Source: Runella rosea (GTDB lineage: Bacteria; Bacteroidota; Bacteroidia; Cytophagales; Spirosomataceae). From it: DNA of 64,000 nt. The DNA is taken from assembly GCF_003325355.1 (NCBI RefSeq), contig NZ_CP030850.1, positions 6,275,001 to 6,339,000 of the forward strand. Direction: 5' to 3'. Both the position numbers and the translations under genes were made by a program. Within the stretch, counting starts at the first letter, position 1; every line of letters starts with the position of its first letter. Below are positions 56,964 through 64,000 of this stretch, piece by piece. Under the pieces are notes generated by a model. The model was not told the origin of the DNA. It searched no databases and saw only the letters and a list, made by a program, of their open reading frames with translations.

Positions 56964-59132
56964 ATGAATAGAAAGTTCAAAGACATAGCCGAGCAGGCCT
57001 TAATCGTTTCCACGATTTTTATCCTTTTTTTATTGCTTTTTGAGAGCAAATTGGTGGTGCCTGTTTGGCTACAACCCGCCGGAAGAATGCACCCGCTTTT
57101 TCTTCATTTTCCGATTGTACTCTTGCTTTTAGCGTTGGGGATGGAATTTTTTCGATTCAACCCCGCCAATACCGCCAATACCTTTTATCGTACCTTTTTA
57201 ACCAATTTTTGGCTAATTGGGGCTTTGTCGGCGGCCGTTACGGTCATTATGGGGATATTTTTGTCCAAAGAAACGGGCTACGAAGGAGAGACCTTGCCGT
57301 GGCATAAATGGACAGGCATTGCAGTTTTTTTTCTGGCCGCTATTGGCTATTGGTGCCGAACCATGGCGTGGTACCAAGCCCCCTTGGCCAAAGGCTTGGC
57401 AGTGATTACAACTTTATGCGTGGTTTTGGCGGGGCATTATGGCTCGGTTTTGACCCACGGCGACAATTTTATCACGGGCCCGATGCTCAAATCTGCACCT
57501 GTTCCGTTGGAAGAGGCCATCGTCTTTAATGACGTTATTCAGCCTATTTTTGAACAGAAATGCGTTAGTTGCCATAATCCTGACAAACTCAAAGGAGAGC
57601 TGATGCTTACCGATGCCAAGTCTATCCTGAAAGGCGGGAAAACGGGGAAATTGTTTGTGGCGGGTCAACCCGAAATCAGCCTATTGTTGCAGCGTATTCA
57701 CTTACCCTCGGAAGATAAAAAGCACATGCCGCCGATAGGTAAGTCGCAGCTGAATCCGCAGGAAATTGCGCTTCTGACGTTGTGGATAAAGGCCAAAGCT
57801 GATTTTACGAAGAAAGTGATTGATTTTCCCCTCAATGATTCACTAAGACTCATTGCCAGTACGTTTTTGTCGCCCGTTGAGCGAGAAGAAGAAAATTTTG
57901 ATTTTTCGGCGGCGGATGAAGAAACGATTCAAAAGCTGACAACGGAGTTTCGGAGCATTGCTCCACTGGCGCGTGAATCGCCAGCATTAGCGGTTAATTT
58001 CTTTAACAAAACCGCCTTCACTGCCGAGAAAATCAAGGAGTTGAAGGAGATAAAAGAACAGGTGGTGTTTTTGAATCTGGCCAAAATGCCCGTCAAAGAT
58101 GCGGATATTTCTCAAATCACCGCCTTTGAAAATCTGCAAAAACTAGATTTGAACTTTACGGATATTACAGGTAAGGGCCTGAAAGAGTTAACTTCTTTGA
58201 AACAACTCAAAAACCTGTCGATTTCGGGGACAAAAGTAACGGTGAAGGATTTGCAGGCCGTTATTCCGAATTTTAAAAACCTCAATACCCTCGTGGTCTG
58301 GAATACAGGCGTGACAATTGAGGAGGTTCGACAACTGCAAAAATCCCATCCGCGTATACGGTTCATTGAGGGCTTTAAAGACGATGGCAAAAATCCGATT
58401 AAGTTGAACCCGCCGCAGGTCAAAAATAAATCCACCGTTTTTAATGAACCCGTATTGGTTCAGTTGGCCCACCCCGTCAAAGGAGTTCAGATTCGCTTTA
58501 CGACGGATGGAACAGAACCCGATAGCGTAAAATCTGCCCTTTTTACGAACCAAACGGTCATTAAGGCAAGTACTAACATTCGGGCCAAGGCTTACAAAGA
58601 AGGCTGGTTTGGGAGCGATGAAGTAGCGTTCGACTTTTTCAAAAGAACCTACGTGCCTGATAGCGTACGTTTGCTGTTGCCACTCAACCGCGTCCACCAA
58701 GCAGAGGGTGCTAAGTCCTTTTTTGACGAAAAATTAGGCACTTTCAACGCCAATAGCCCCGCGTGGGCCAACAATTGGGCAGGGGTAAGAAACAATGATT
58801 TGGCGTTGATGGCTGAGTTTAAAAAGCCCATCCTGCTTTCGTCAGTAGAATTGCGCATCATGGAAGAAACCGAAACGGGGATTTTTCCGCCAGAAGCCAT
58901 TGAAGTATGGGGTGGAAGTTCGCCCGACCAACTGAAGAAAATCGCGGTAATCAAACCGTCTATTCCGACCAAGTACCGGACGCACTTATTGCAAGCAGTG
59001 GGAGGGAAGTTTAAACCGCAAACCGTCTCTTACCTGAAAATTGTGGCCAAGCCATTGTCGAAAATGCCCGAATGGCACGGAGGCAAGGGAAAACCTGCTT
59101 TATTGTTGGTCGACGAAATGTTATTCAATTAG
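56964..59132 (+). CDS. membrane cytochrome with DUF2231, LRR, CHB_HEX-like and F5/8-like domains
   Basis: A 722-residue mosaic. Residues 10-175 form a DUF2231-type membrane domain (MHPLFLHFPIVLLL; LAGHYGSVLTHGDNFITG). A PSCyt1-like segment follows with CVSCH at 200-204 and HMPPIGKSQLNPQEIALLTL. A leucine-rich repeat block (about 350-470; LQKLDLNFTDITGKGLKEL, NLNTLVVWNTGVT) precedes a segment like chitobiase C-terminal domains (IRFTTDGTEPDS) and a final discoidin/F5-8-like domain (about 600-722). It closes the Sus/DUF1501 island and may anchor the periplasmic cytochrome partners. Overall function unknown. Confidence 0.85.
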   Translation: MNRKFKDIAEQALIVSTIFILFLLLFESKLVVPVWLQPAGRMHPLFLHFPIVLLLLALGMEFFRFNPANTANTFYRTFLTNFWLIGALSAAVTVIMGIFLSKETGYEGETLPWHKWTGIAVFFLAAIGYWCRTMAWYQAPLAKGLAVITTLCVVLAGHYGSVLTHGDNFITGPMLKSAPVPLEEAIVFNDVIQPIFEQKCVSCHNPDKLKGELMLTDAKSILKGGKTGKLFVAGQPEISLLLQRIHLPSEDKKHMPPIGKSQLNPQEIALLTLWIKAKADFTKKVIDFPLNDSLRLIASTFLSPVEREEENFDFSAADEETIQKLTTEFRSIAPLARESPALAVNFFNKTAFTAEKIKELKEIKEQVVFLNLAKMPVKDADISQITAFENLQKLDLNFTDITGKGLKELTSLKQLKNLSISGTKVTVKDLQAVIPNFKNLNTLVVWNTGVTIEEVRQLQKSHPRIRFIEGFKDDGKNPIKLNPPQVKNKSTVFNEPVLVQLAHPVKGVQIRFTTDGTEPDSVKSALFTNQTVIKASTNIRAKAYKEGWFGSDEVAFDFFKRTYVPDSVRLLLPLNRVHQAEGAKSFFDEKLGTFNANSPAWANNWAGVRNNDLALMAEFKKPILLSSVELRIMEETETGIFPPEAIEVWGGSSPDQLKKIAVIKPSIPTKYRTHLLQAVGGKFKPQTVSYLKIVAKPLSKMPEWHGGKGKPALLLVDEMLFN

Positions 59133-59161
59133 GGGCTGTCTATTGAATCAGAATGTAGAAT

Positions 59162-59205
59162 AACCGCAAAGAATACAGAGCAAAATACGTGTATTCTTTG
59201 CGGTT
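59162..59205. terminator. bidirectional terminator between convergent genes
   Basis: Perfect 16-base arms AACCGCAAAGAATACA and TGTATTCTTTGCGGTT around a 12-base loop. Confidence 0.85.
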
Positions 59206-59234
59206 TAAATTTGTTTGCGTGATTGGGTAATGAA

Positions 59235-60995
59235 TTATAACCTCGGCGCGGTAGGTTTATTGGGTTTGTCCCACGCATTGGCCCCTTTTACCTTCACTTT
59301 TCGTTTGTAGACTTTATCGCCGCAAGTGGCAAAGAGAATGTCAAAGTTTTCACCGCCAAAGCAAATATTTGATACTTTTCCGTTGGGGGTTGGAATAATG
59401 GCATTCACGCGCCCCGCTTGGTCGCACACCTGAATACCCATGCGTGTAGCCACGTAAAGCCGCCCGTCGCGGTCAGTTTTAAGTCCGTCGGCCTGTGTGT
59501 CGTCGGCGGTATCGGGCGCATGAATCCAGTAATATTTTTGCTTGTTGGCCAGCGTTCCATCGGGTAGAATGGAATAACTGTACACCCAATGCGAACGCAT
59601 ATCAGCCACGTAAAGCAGCGTTTGGTCGGGCGAAAGCGTCACACCGTTGGCAAAGCGAAGCCCGTTGTCTACTTCTACTTTTTCACCATTGGGACGAATC
59701 AACCAAACCTTGCTCAGTAGATTGGCGTCGGTAGATGGATTGGTCACGTAGGCGTTACCGTTGTTGGCCACGACGATGTCATTTCCCGCAAAACCCTCAG
59801 TAAGGGTTCTGAATTTTCCGTCGGAGCTGTAAATGTTTGTCTTTTTGGCCGTCATGGCCGTGGCGTAAAGGTCACCGTTTGGCGCAAAGGCCTGACCATA
59901 TACATTACCGGAGTTTTCGGCGAATAGATTCACTTTTCCGTCCAAATTTACTTTCCAGATGTTTCCTGCGGGACCGTCATCGAAAAATACTTCCCCCTTT
60001 GAATTTGATGCAGGGCCTTCCGAAAATCGGTAGCCGTCGCCCACGAGCTTCCAGCCTTCGTTTGGCAACAGAATGTCGTTGAGCATTGGGTTTTTGGTCG
60101 CGCCCGTTTTAACAGGCAGTGGCCAATCTTTCCACAAATACCGCATGGCATCGGGAAAAATGGCGGTTCCATGTTTGCCATTGTGCGCCCCTTCACCCCA
60201 AACGTGCGCTACCTCATAGCCAGAAAATTGTAGTGCGCGCTCTATTGTTTGGTTGGCCATCCACCAATCACCTGCGTAGATATTGTTGTCGTTTATGCCA
60301 TCCTGCAAAAAAATGCGTAAAGGTTTAGGTTCGTATTTGCGTAGAAGTGTATGGTAGCGGTCAGCACCACGCAAGCCTACGTACGTTCCAATCGCGCTAA
60401 AAACGCGGCTAAAGGCATCGGGGCGTTCCCATGCCGCCGTAAAGGCACACACTGCCCCGCTGCTGGAGCCGCCAATGGCGCGGTCGTTGCCGTTTTTGGA
60501 AAGCCGAATCGCGCGCCCATTGGTGGTCTTTTTAGTCTCGACATCAGGCAGAAGTTCCTCCAACAAAAAACGGGCGTAATTATCTCCCAAGCCATCATAT
60601 TCAAAACTGCGATTGAAGCGGTCGAGGGCTTCGTCGGGTTTGGCCGTTTTTACGCGTCCGTGCATGACAAACACGCCAATGGTGACGGGCATTTCTTTTT
60701 GATGAATTAAATTGTCAAATACGGCAGGCGCCTGCCATTGCACGCCATCCTGATTTACGTACACGCAAGCGGGTTGGGAGGCATCATATTGGGCTGGTAC
60801 ATAGACCCAATATTCGCGCCACGTACCTGGGAAAATCTTGGAATTCTCAAAGGTAAATTTGAGAACTTCTCCTTTTGGAACACCCTCTTTTACCTGAGCA
60901 TCTGGATGGACAGGGTATTCTTCGGGTGTTTGGGCAAAAAGAAAATAAGGAAGAAGGAGAAAAGCAAAAAGGGTATAAGAGAGGAAGGGCTTCAT
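59235..60995 (-). CDS. exported esterase fused to SMP-30/gluconolactonase-like propeller
   Basis: A 586-residue exported protein (MKPFLSYTLFAFLLLPYFLFA). The N-terminal half (about 30-290) is an alpha/beta hydrolase of the enterochelin-esterase-like group: FPGTWREYWVYVPAQYD, nucleophile in AIGGSSSGAVCAF and a late GAHNGKHGTAIFPDAMRYL. The second half (about 310-575) is an SMP-30-like six-bladed propeller: YRFSEGPASNSKGEVFFDDG, FANGVTLSPDQTLLYVADM and DTQADGLKTDRDGRLYVAT. It may hydrolyse sugar esters or lactones from the substrate imported by the nearby SusC/D pair; inference. It is convergent with the island. Confidence 0.9.
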   Translation of the reverse strand: MKPFLSYTLFAFLLLPYFLFAQTPEEYPVHPDAQVKEGVPKGEVLKFTFENSKIFPGTWREYWVYVPAQYDASQPACVYVNQDGVQWQAPAVFDNLIHQKEMPVTIGVFVMHGRVKTAKPDEALDRFNRSFEYDGLGDNYARFLLEELLPDVETKKTTNGRAIRLSKNGNDRAIGGSSSGAVCAFTAAWERPDAFSRVFSAIGTYVGLRGADRYHTLLRKYEPKPLRIFLQDGINDNNIYAGDWWMANQTIERALQFSGYEVAHVWGEGAHNGKHGTAIFPDAMRYLWKDWPLPVKTGATKNPMLNDILLPNEGWKLVGDGYRFSEGPASNSKGEVFFDDGPAGNIWKVNLDGKVNLFAENSGNVYGQAFAPNGDLYATAMTAKKTNIYSSDGKFRTLTEGFAGNDIVVANNGNAYVTNPSTDANLLSKVWLIRPNGEKVEVDNGLRFANGVTLSPDQTLLYVADMRSHWVYSYSILPDGTLANKQKYYWIHAPDTADDTQADGLKTDRDGRLYVATRMGIQVCDQAGRVNAIIPTPNGKVSNICFGGENFDILFATCGDKVYKRKVKVKGANAWDKPNKPTAPRL

Positions 60996-61110
60996 GGAGA
61001 TAACGATTGATAGTTGTCTCTTTAAAGCCCTGTATTGCTTGTAATTACCTTTCTAAAATTTGAAAATGTATAAAAGCGCTAAAATGCGGAGACTTTCCAA
61101 ATTTTTAAAT

Positions 61111-61228
61111 CGGGGACGCCTAGTCGGGGACGCCCAGTCGGGGACGCCCAGTCGGGGACGCCCAGTCGGGGACGCCCAGTCGGGGACGCCCAGTCGGGGA
61201 CGCCCAGTCGGGGACGCCCAGTCGGGGA
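61111..61228. repeat. 14-base tandem repeat (8 full copies)
   Basis: Unit CGGGGACGCCCAGT repeated at exact 14-base spacing from 61111 to 61222, plus a partial ninth copy (61223-61228). The first copy has CGCCTAGT instead of CGCCCAGT. It is between two minus-strand genes and not a multiple of three, so it is not coding. GC-rich in an AT-rich surrounding. Confidence 0.95.
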
Positions 61229-61241
61229 AAGTCTAAAACCG

Positions 61242-62090
61242 TTATTCCCAATGATGCTTAATCACTTCCAATAGTTCTGTCTGAGCCGCACAACCCGCAA
61301 TGACATCACCGCCAAAGAGCCAATCCTGACCACCCGAAAAATCAGTGATTTGACCGCCTGCTTCCAATATGAGGAGCGCACCAGCGGCCATGTCCCAAGA
61401 GTTGAGATTGTACTCATAAAAGGCCTCAAAACGACCCGCTGCTACGTAGGCTAAGTCGATGGCTGCCGCGCCCATACGGCGTAGTCCGTGGCAACTTTGC
61501 ATGAGCGTTTCTAGTACTTTGAGGTATCGGTCCTGTTTTTCAAATTTATAATACGGAAACCCCGTTGCCAACAAACTGTCGCTGAGGGTAGTGGCTGCCG
61601 AAACTTTCAGGCGGGTTGCTCCCTGAAGAAAAGCACTGTCTAACGGTAATCCGCCAAGCATATAGCGTAAGCTGACGGTCCACGCGCCGCCGCCTTGCCA
61701 GCCGTAAAATAGCTCTTCGGTACCTAAGTGATAAATGACGCCTGCAATGGGTATTTTATTCTTGACCAGTCCCACACTAACGCAATACACGGGCAAGCTA
61801 TGGATGAAATTGGCCGTGCCATCGAGCGGGTCAATGATCCAATACAGTTCGTCGGGATTGGATTCTTCGCCAGCGGTGCCTTCTTCGGTGATAAAACCCG
61901 CTTCGGGCAGGATGTGGCGTAGGCCCGTCACCAACAGCTTTTCAGTTTCTTTGTCCACGTACGACACCAGGTTGTTGGCGGCCTTGTACTCGGTCAGCGA
62001 ACGGTCAAACTTGGCGGCTTCGTGTTTGATAAAAGCTCCCGCTTCGCGGACAATTTCTATGGTTTGGTGGGTGATATTTTCGAGATTCAT
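61242..62090 (-). CDS. inositol monophosphatase-family phosphatase
   Basis: A 282-residue Mg-dependent phosphatase. Metal-binding motifs: GFITEEGTAGEE near residue 65, WIIDPLDGTANFIHSLPVY near 85 and NSWDMAAGALLILEAGG near 225. This is the SuhB/IMPase family, which dephosphorylates inositol or related sugar phosphates; CysQ-like activity is possible. The ATG at 62090 (MNLENITHQTIEIVRE) is the family start; the ORF extends upstream through unrelated sequence. The DUF4105 gene ends 29 bases upstream of this start. Confidence 0.9.
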   Translation of the reverse strand: MNLENITHQTIEIVREAGAFIKHEAAKFDRSLTEYKAANNLVSYVDKETEKLLVTGLRHILPEAGFITEEGTAGEESNPDELYWIIDPLDGTANFIHSLPVYCVSVGLVKNKIPIAGVIYHLGTEELFYGWQGGGAWTVSLRYMLGGLPLDSAFLQGATRLKVSAATTLSDSLLATGFPYYKFEKQDRYLKVLETLMQSCHGLRRMGAAAIDLAYVAAGRFEAFYEYNLNSWDMAAGALLILEAGGQITDFSGGQDWLFGGDVIAGCAAQTELLEVIKHHWE

Positions 62091-62119
62091 GGTATTTATA
62101 ATTGATAAATTGGCATGGC

Positions 62120-63310
62120 TTAAACGCGTTTGCGGAGAAAGTTGAGGCGTGCAATGAGACTTATAATGAAAACGCTTGCGCCCGAAGGGATAGCGGAATC
62201 TCCCACTAGAAAATTGTCGAGGACTGAAAAAACAACTGCAAGGATAGCAGCAATTAGACTTATCGTAACAAACTTTTTTCCTATGGGATGTTTGAGGAAA
62301 AAGATAAGTGGCAAATGAAACGGAAATACCCACAGCAAGTTTACGTTCCAAGCGGTTACTCCGTGGTCAGTAGCAATCCATAGTAGCAATAAAATCCAAC
62401 CAGCTAAACCGATAAGGCCAAAGAAAATCTTGTCAAATAGGAAGGTTACCTTTGGTTTTTTTTGTTGTAGGTTGGTAAAAAGAAGGATTAAAATTCCCAA
62501 AAGAGCGAAGATTGTTATTGGACTGTAAAGCATCTCCCATGTGTTGGAATTCGCTTCTTTCTGCAACTTGGTGAATAAACTTTTATATTCCAATACAGCT
62601 TTTTGTCCGCCAATGGTGGCTAATTCTAAGTGCAGTTTCAAATTATCAGGCAAGTACATTTCTTCTTGAACGAGTGCTTTTCTATCGGAAGGTAGACCAA
62701 TTGCGAGATTCATTCCAAACTTTGCCCAAGGTTTTTCCCCTAAATACTTGTTCATCCACCACCGAAAGCTTTTTAGCATACCCTCTTTTTCAATAGTGTT
62801 ACGGCTGAAAACCAAACTATCCCCGCAGGCGGCTTTTAGCGCATCCCGCAGGCGCGTCGCACAGTTGTCGTAAAAGAACTTGTAGGCGTACTGTCGATTT
62901 TGGGGCAGATAATTGTTCTCCAAGTAATCGTACAGTTTCTGTTTTTGGTTTTGCGAAAGATTCAATACCTGTTCTGTCACGCTGCGATTTTCGGCTTGCG
63001 CGCCATACATCGTGTAATACATCGGCGAAACCGACAACTGATAGGGGAGGGTACCGCGCATAAACTTGATATAAAATCCCTCGGTTCTAAAATCAAAAGT
63101 GCCATAATTATAGACTTTATCAATGCCTTGCATAGGGTCAGAAACCCAAAGCGCATTATGGCCAAAGCTGCTGTATAATTCTGCTCCTGGAGAGACCGTG
63201 ATGAGACTTACCTTGGCGTCTGGGCTCAGGGATTGGGCAAAGAGGGAGTAAGCAGTAAACAGTAGGCAGTAGGCAGTGAGCAGTAGGCGGTACACGGCGG
63301 TCCGTCGCAC
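62120..63310 (-). CDS. DUF4105 (Lnb N-terminal periplasmic-like) membrane protein, start uncertain
   Basis: About 396 residues. After the export signal (VYRLLLTAYCLLFTAYSLFA) comes the DUF4105 domain: LITVSPGAELYSSFGHNALWV, NYGTFDF, FMRGTLPYQLSV and FYDNCATRLRDAL, which includes the conserved His and Cys region. At least three membrane helices fill the C-terminal third (FALLGILILLF, GLIGLAGWILLLLWI, TISLIAAILAVVFS). No ATG exists in the N-terminal part. GTG at 63310 (MRRTAVYRLL) or 63295 (MYRLLLTAYC) fits best, both within a low-complexity repeat. Family function is unknown in Bacteroidota; relatives act on envelope lipids or proteins. Confidence 0.8.
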   Translation of the reverse strand: MRRTAVYRLLLTAYCLLFTAYSLFAQSLSPDAKVSLITVSPGAELYSSFGHNALWVSDPMQGIDKVYNYGTFDFRTEGFYIKFMRGTLPYQLSVSPMYYTMYGAQAENRSVTEQVLNLSQNQKQKLYDYLENNYLPQNRQYAYKFFYDNCATRLRDALKAACGDSLVFSRNTIEKEGMLKSFRWWMNKYLGEKPWAKFGMNLAIGLPSDRKALVQEEMYLPDNLKLHLELATIGGQKAVLEYKSLFTKLQKEANSNTWEMLYSPITIFALLGILILLFTNLQQKKPKVTFLFDKIFFGLIGLAGWILLLLWIATDHGVTAWNVNLLWVFPFHLPLIFFLKHPIGKKFVTISLIAAILAVVFSVLDNFLVGDSAIPSGASVFIISLIARLNFLRKRV

Positions 63311-63455
63311 GGCGGTCTGTAGTACAGTAGGCACTGAGGGTCGTAGACTGTCAACTGTGTACTCCGAACTGCCCAATATAAACTGTGAACTGAGGACTGC
63401 GTACAGTGGAGTGGAACGACGCTCGCGGCCAACTGCCAACTGCCGACTGTAAATT
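63241..63455. repeat. degenerate CAGTAGGCAGT-type low-complexity repeat
   Basis: Irregular copies of CAGTAGGCAGT, GCAGTGAGCAGTA, CAACTGCCAACTGCC and related short words fill the sequence between rsmI and the DUF4105 gene. Part of it encodes the signal peptide of that gene. Similar repeats are scattered in intergenic regions of many bacteria. Confidence 0.8.
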
Positions 63456-63461
63456 GAGAAA

Positions 63462-64000
63462 CTATTTCCCTGCAACAACGATAACGATTTCACCTTTGAT
63501 TGTTTTTTCGGCAAAATAAGCAATAATTTCTGTTAAAGTCCCACGGATGGTTTCTTCATAAAGTTTTGTTAATTCCCTTGAAACCGAAGCCTGACGGTCG
63601 GCACCGAAGTACTCCACAAACTGTTGGAGTGATTTGAGCAGGCGGTGTGGCGATTCGTAAAAAATCATCGTGCGCTCTTCTTCTTTTAGTTCAGTGAGGC
63701 GCGTTTGGCGGCCTTTTTTGTGAGGCAAAAAACCTTCAAAAGTAAAGCGGTCGGTGGGCAGTCCTGAATTAACCAAGGCGGGTACAAACGCCGTAGGTCC
63801 GGGCAGACATTCGATGTCGATGCCGTTTTTGAGGCATTCTCGTACCAGCAAAAAACCGGGGTCAGATACCGCTGGCGTACCCGCATCCGAAATCAGGGCC
63901 ATGGTTTCACCTTTCAGAATGCGTTGAATGATCCGCTGCACGGTTTGGTGCTCATTATGGATATGGTAGCTCTGCAAGGGTTTGCTGATACCCAAATGTT
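63462..64000 (-). CDS. rsmI: 16S rRNA (cytidine-1402-2'-O)-methyltransferase, partial
   Basis: The C-terminal ~178 residues of RsmI; the N-terminal part lies beyond the window end. The first visible residues LGISKPLQSYHIHNEH match the stretch after the usual DTR motif. SAM-binding and active-site motifs: ALISDAGTPAVSDPGFLLV, CLPGPTAFVPALVNSGLPTDRF, FYESPHRLLKSL and VSRELTKLYEE. It methylates C1402 of 16S rRNA with RsmH. The gene ends at 63462 and is followed by the low-complexity repeat. Confidence 0.95.
   Translation of the reverse strand, partial: HLGISKPLQSYHIHNEHQTVQRIIQRILKGETMALISDAGTPAVSDPGFLLVRECLKNGIDIECLPGPTAFVPALVNSGLPTDRFTFEGFLPHKKGRQTRLTELKEEERTMIFYESPHRLLKSLQQFVEYFGADRQASVSRELTKLYEETIRGTLTEIIAYFAEKTIKGEIVIVVAGK

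Noticed and set aside
61111-61228. CRISPR or coding repeat
   Set aside because: The 14-base unit is directly contiguous, with no spacers, and its length is not a multiple of three, so it is neither an array nor a repeat-protein gene.

Overview
The window looks like chromosome of a Bacteroidota bacterium of the Cytophagales type, possibly a Runella/Spirosoma-like genus; the genus is inference. Supporting signs are a SusC/SusD pair, a type IX secretion plug protein, a GldB-like gliding lipoprotein, an ECF sigma factor next to an anti-sigma/beta-barrel protein, TAnnTTTG-type promoter elements, weak Shine-Dalgarno sequences and a fused bifunctional HisB. I saw no rRNA, tRNA, CRISPR array, prophage or insertion sequence. 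Both ends cut genes: an AraC-like regulator on the left and rsmI on the right.

Layout. 0-12 kb: sugar transporter plus cytoplasmic trehalase, a DUF3127 OB-fold protein, a 39-residue membrane microprotein, hisB, an M20 amidohydrolase, citrate synthase, a secreted amidohydrolase, and a TetR-alpha/beta hydrolase-DinB operon with a perfect operator. 12-19 kb is the accessory part: a secreted protein, then a tight three-gene RiPP cluster (45-residue precursor with a lasso-type leader, YcaO enzyme, asparagine-synthetase-like cyclase), then AT-rich DNA in which arrays of palindromic repeats precede a small membrane protein gene and an Imm26-like immunity gene. 19-44 kb is mostly housekeeping: ABC exporter, gldB, LD-carboxypeptidase, T9SS plug, holA, miaA, yebC, lysA, PhoD-like phosphatase, omega-amidase, tpiA, aspartyl protease, anmK, fructosamine kinase, fbp and a sigma/anti-sigma pair. 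44-61 kb is a nutrient-acquisition island: SusC, SusD, two DUF1549/DUF1553 cytochrome-like proteins each followed by a DUF1501 protein, a membrane cytochrome with LRR and sugar-binding-like domains, and a convergent esterase/SMP-30 fusion. 61-64 kb: a 14-base tandem repeat, an inositol-monophosphatase-like gene, a DUF4105 protein whose signal peptide lies inside a low-complexity repeat, and rsmI.

The best candidate for an undescribed system is the RiPP cluster at 13170-17176. It pairs a lasso-type leader and a lasso-cyclase-like enzyme with a YcaO enzyme, and has no recognisable leader peptidase or exporter. The repeat-flanked AT-rich genes directly downstream are the second.
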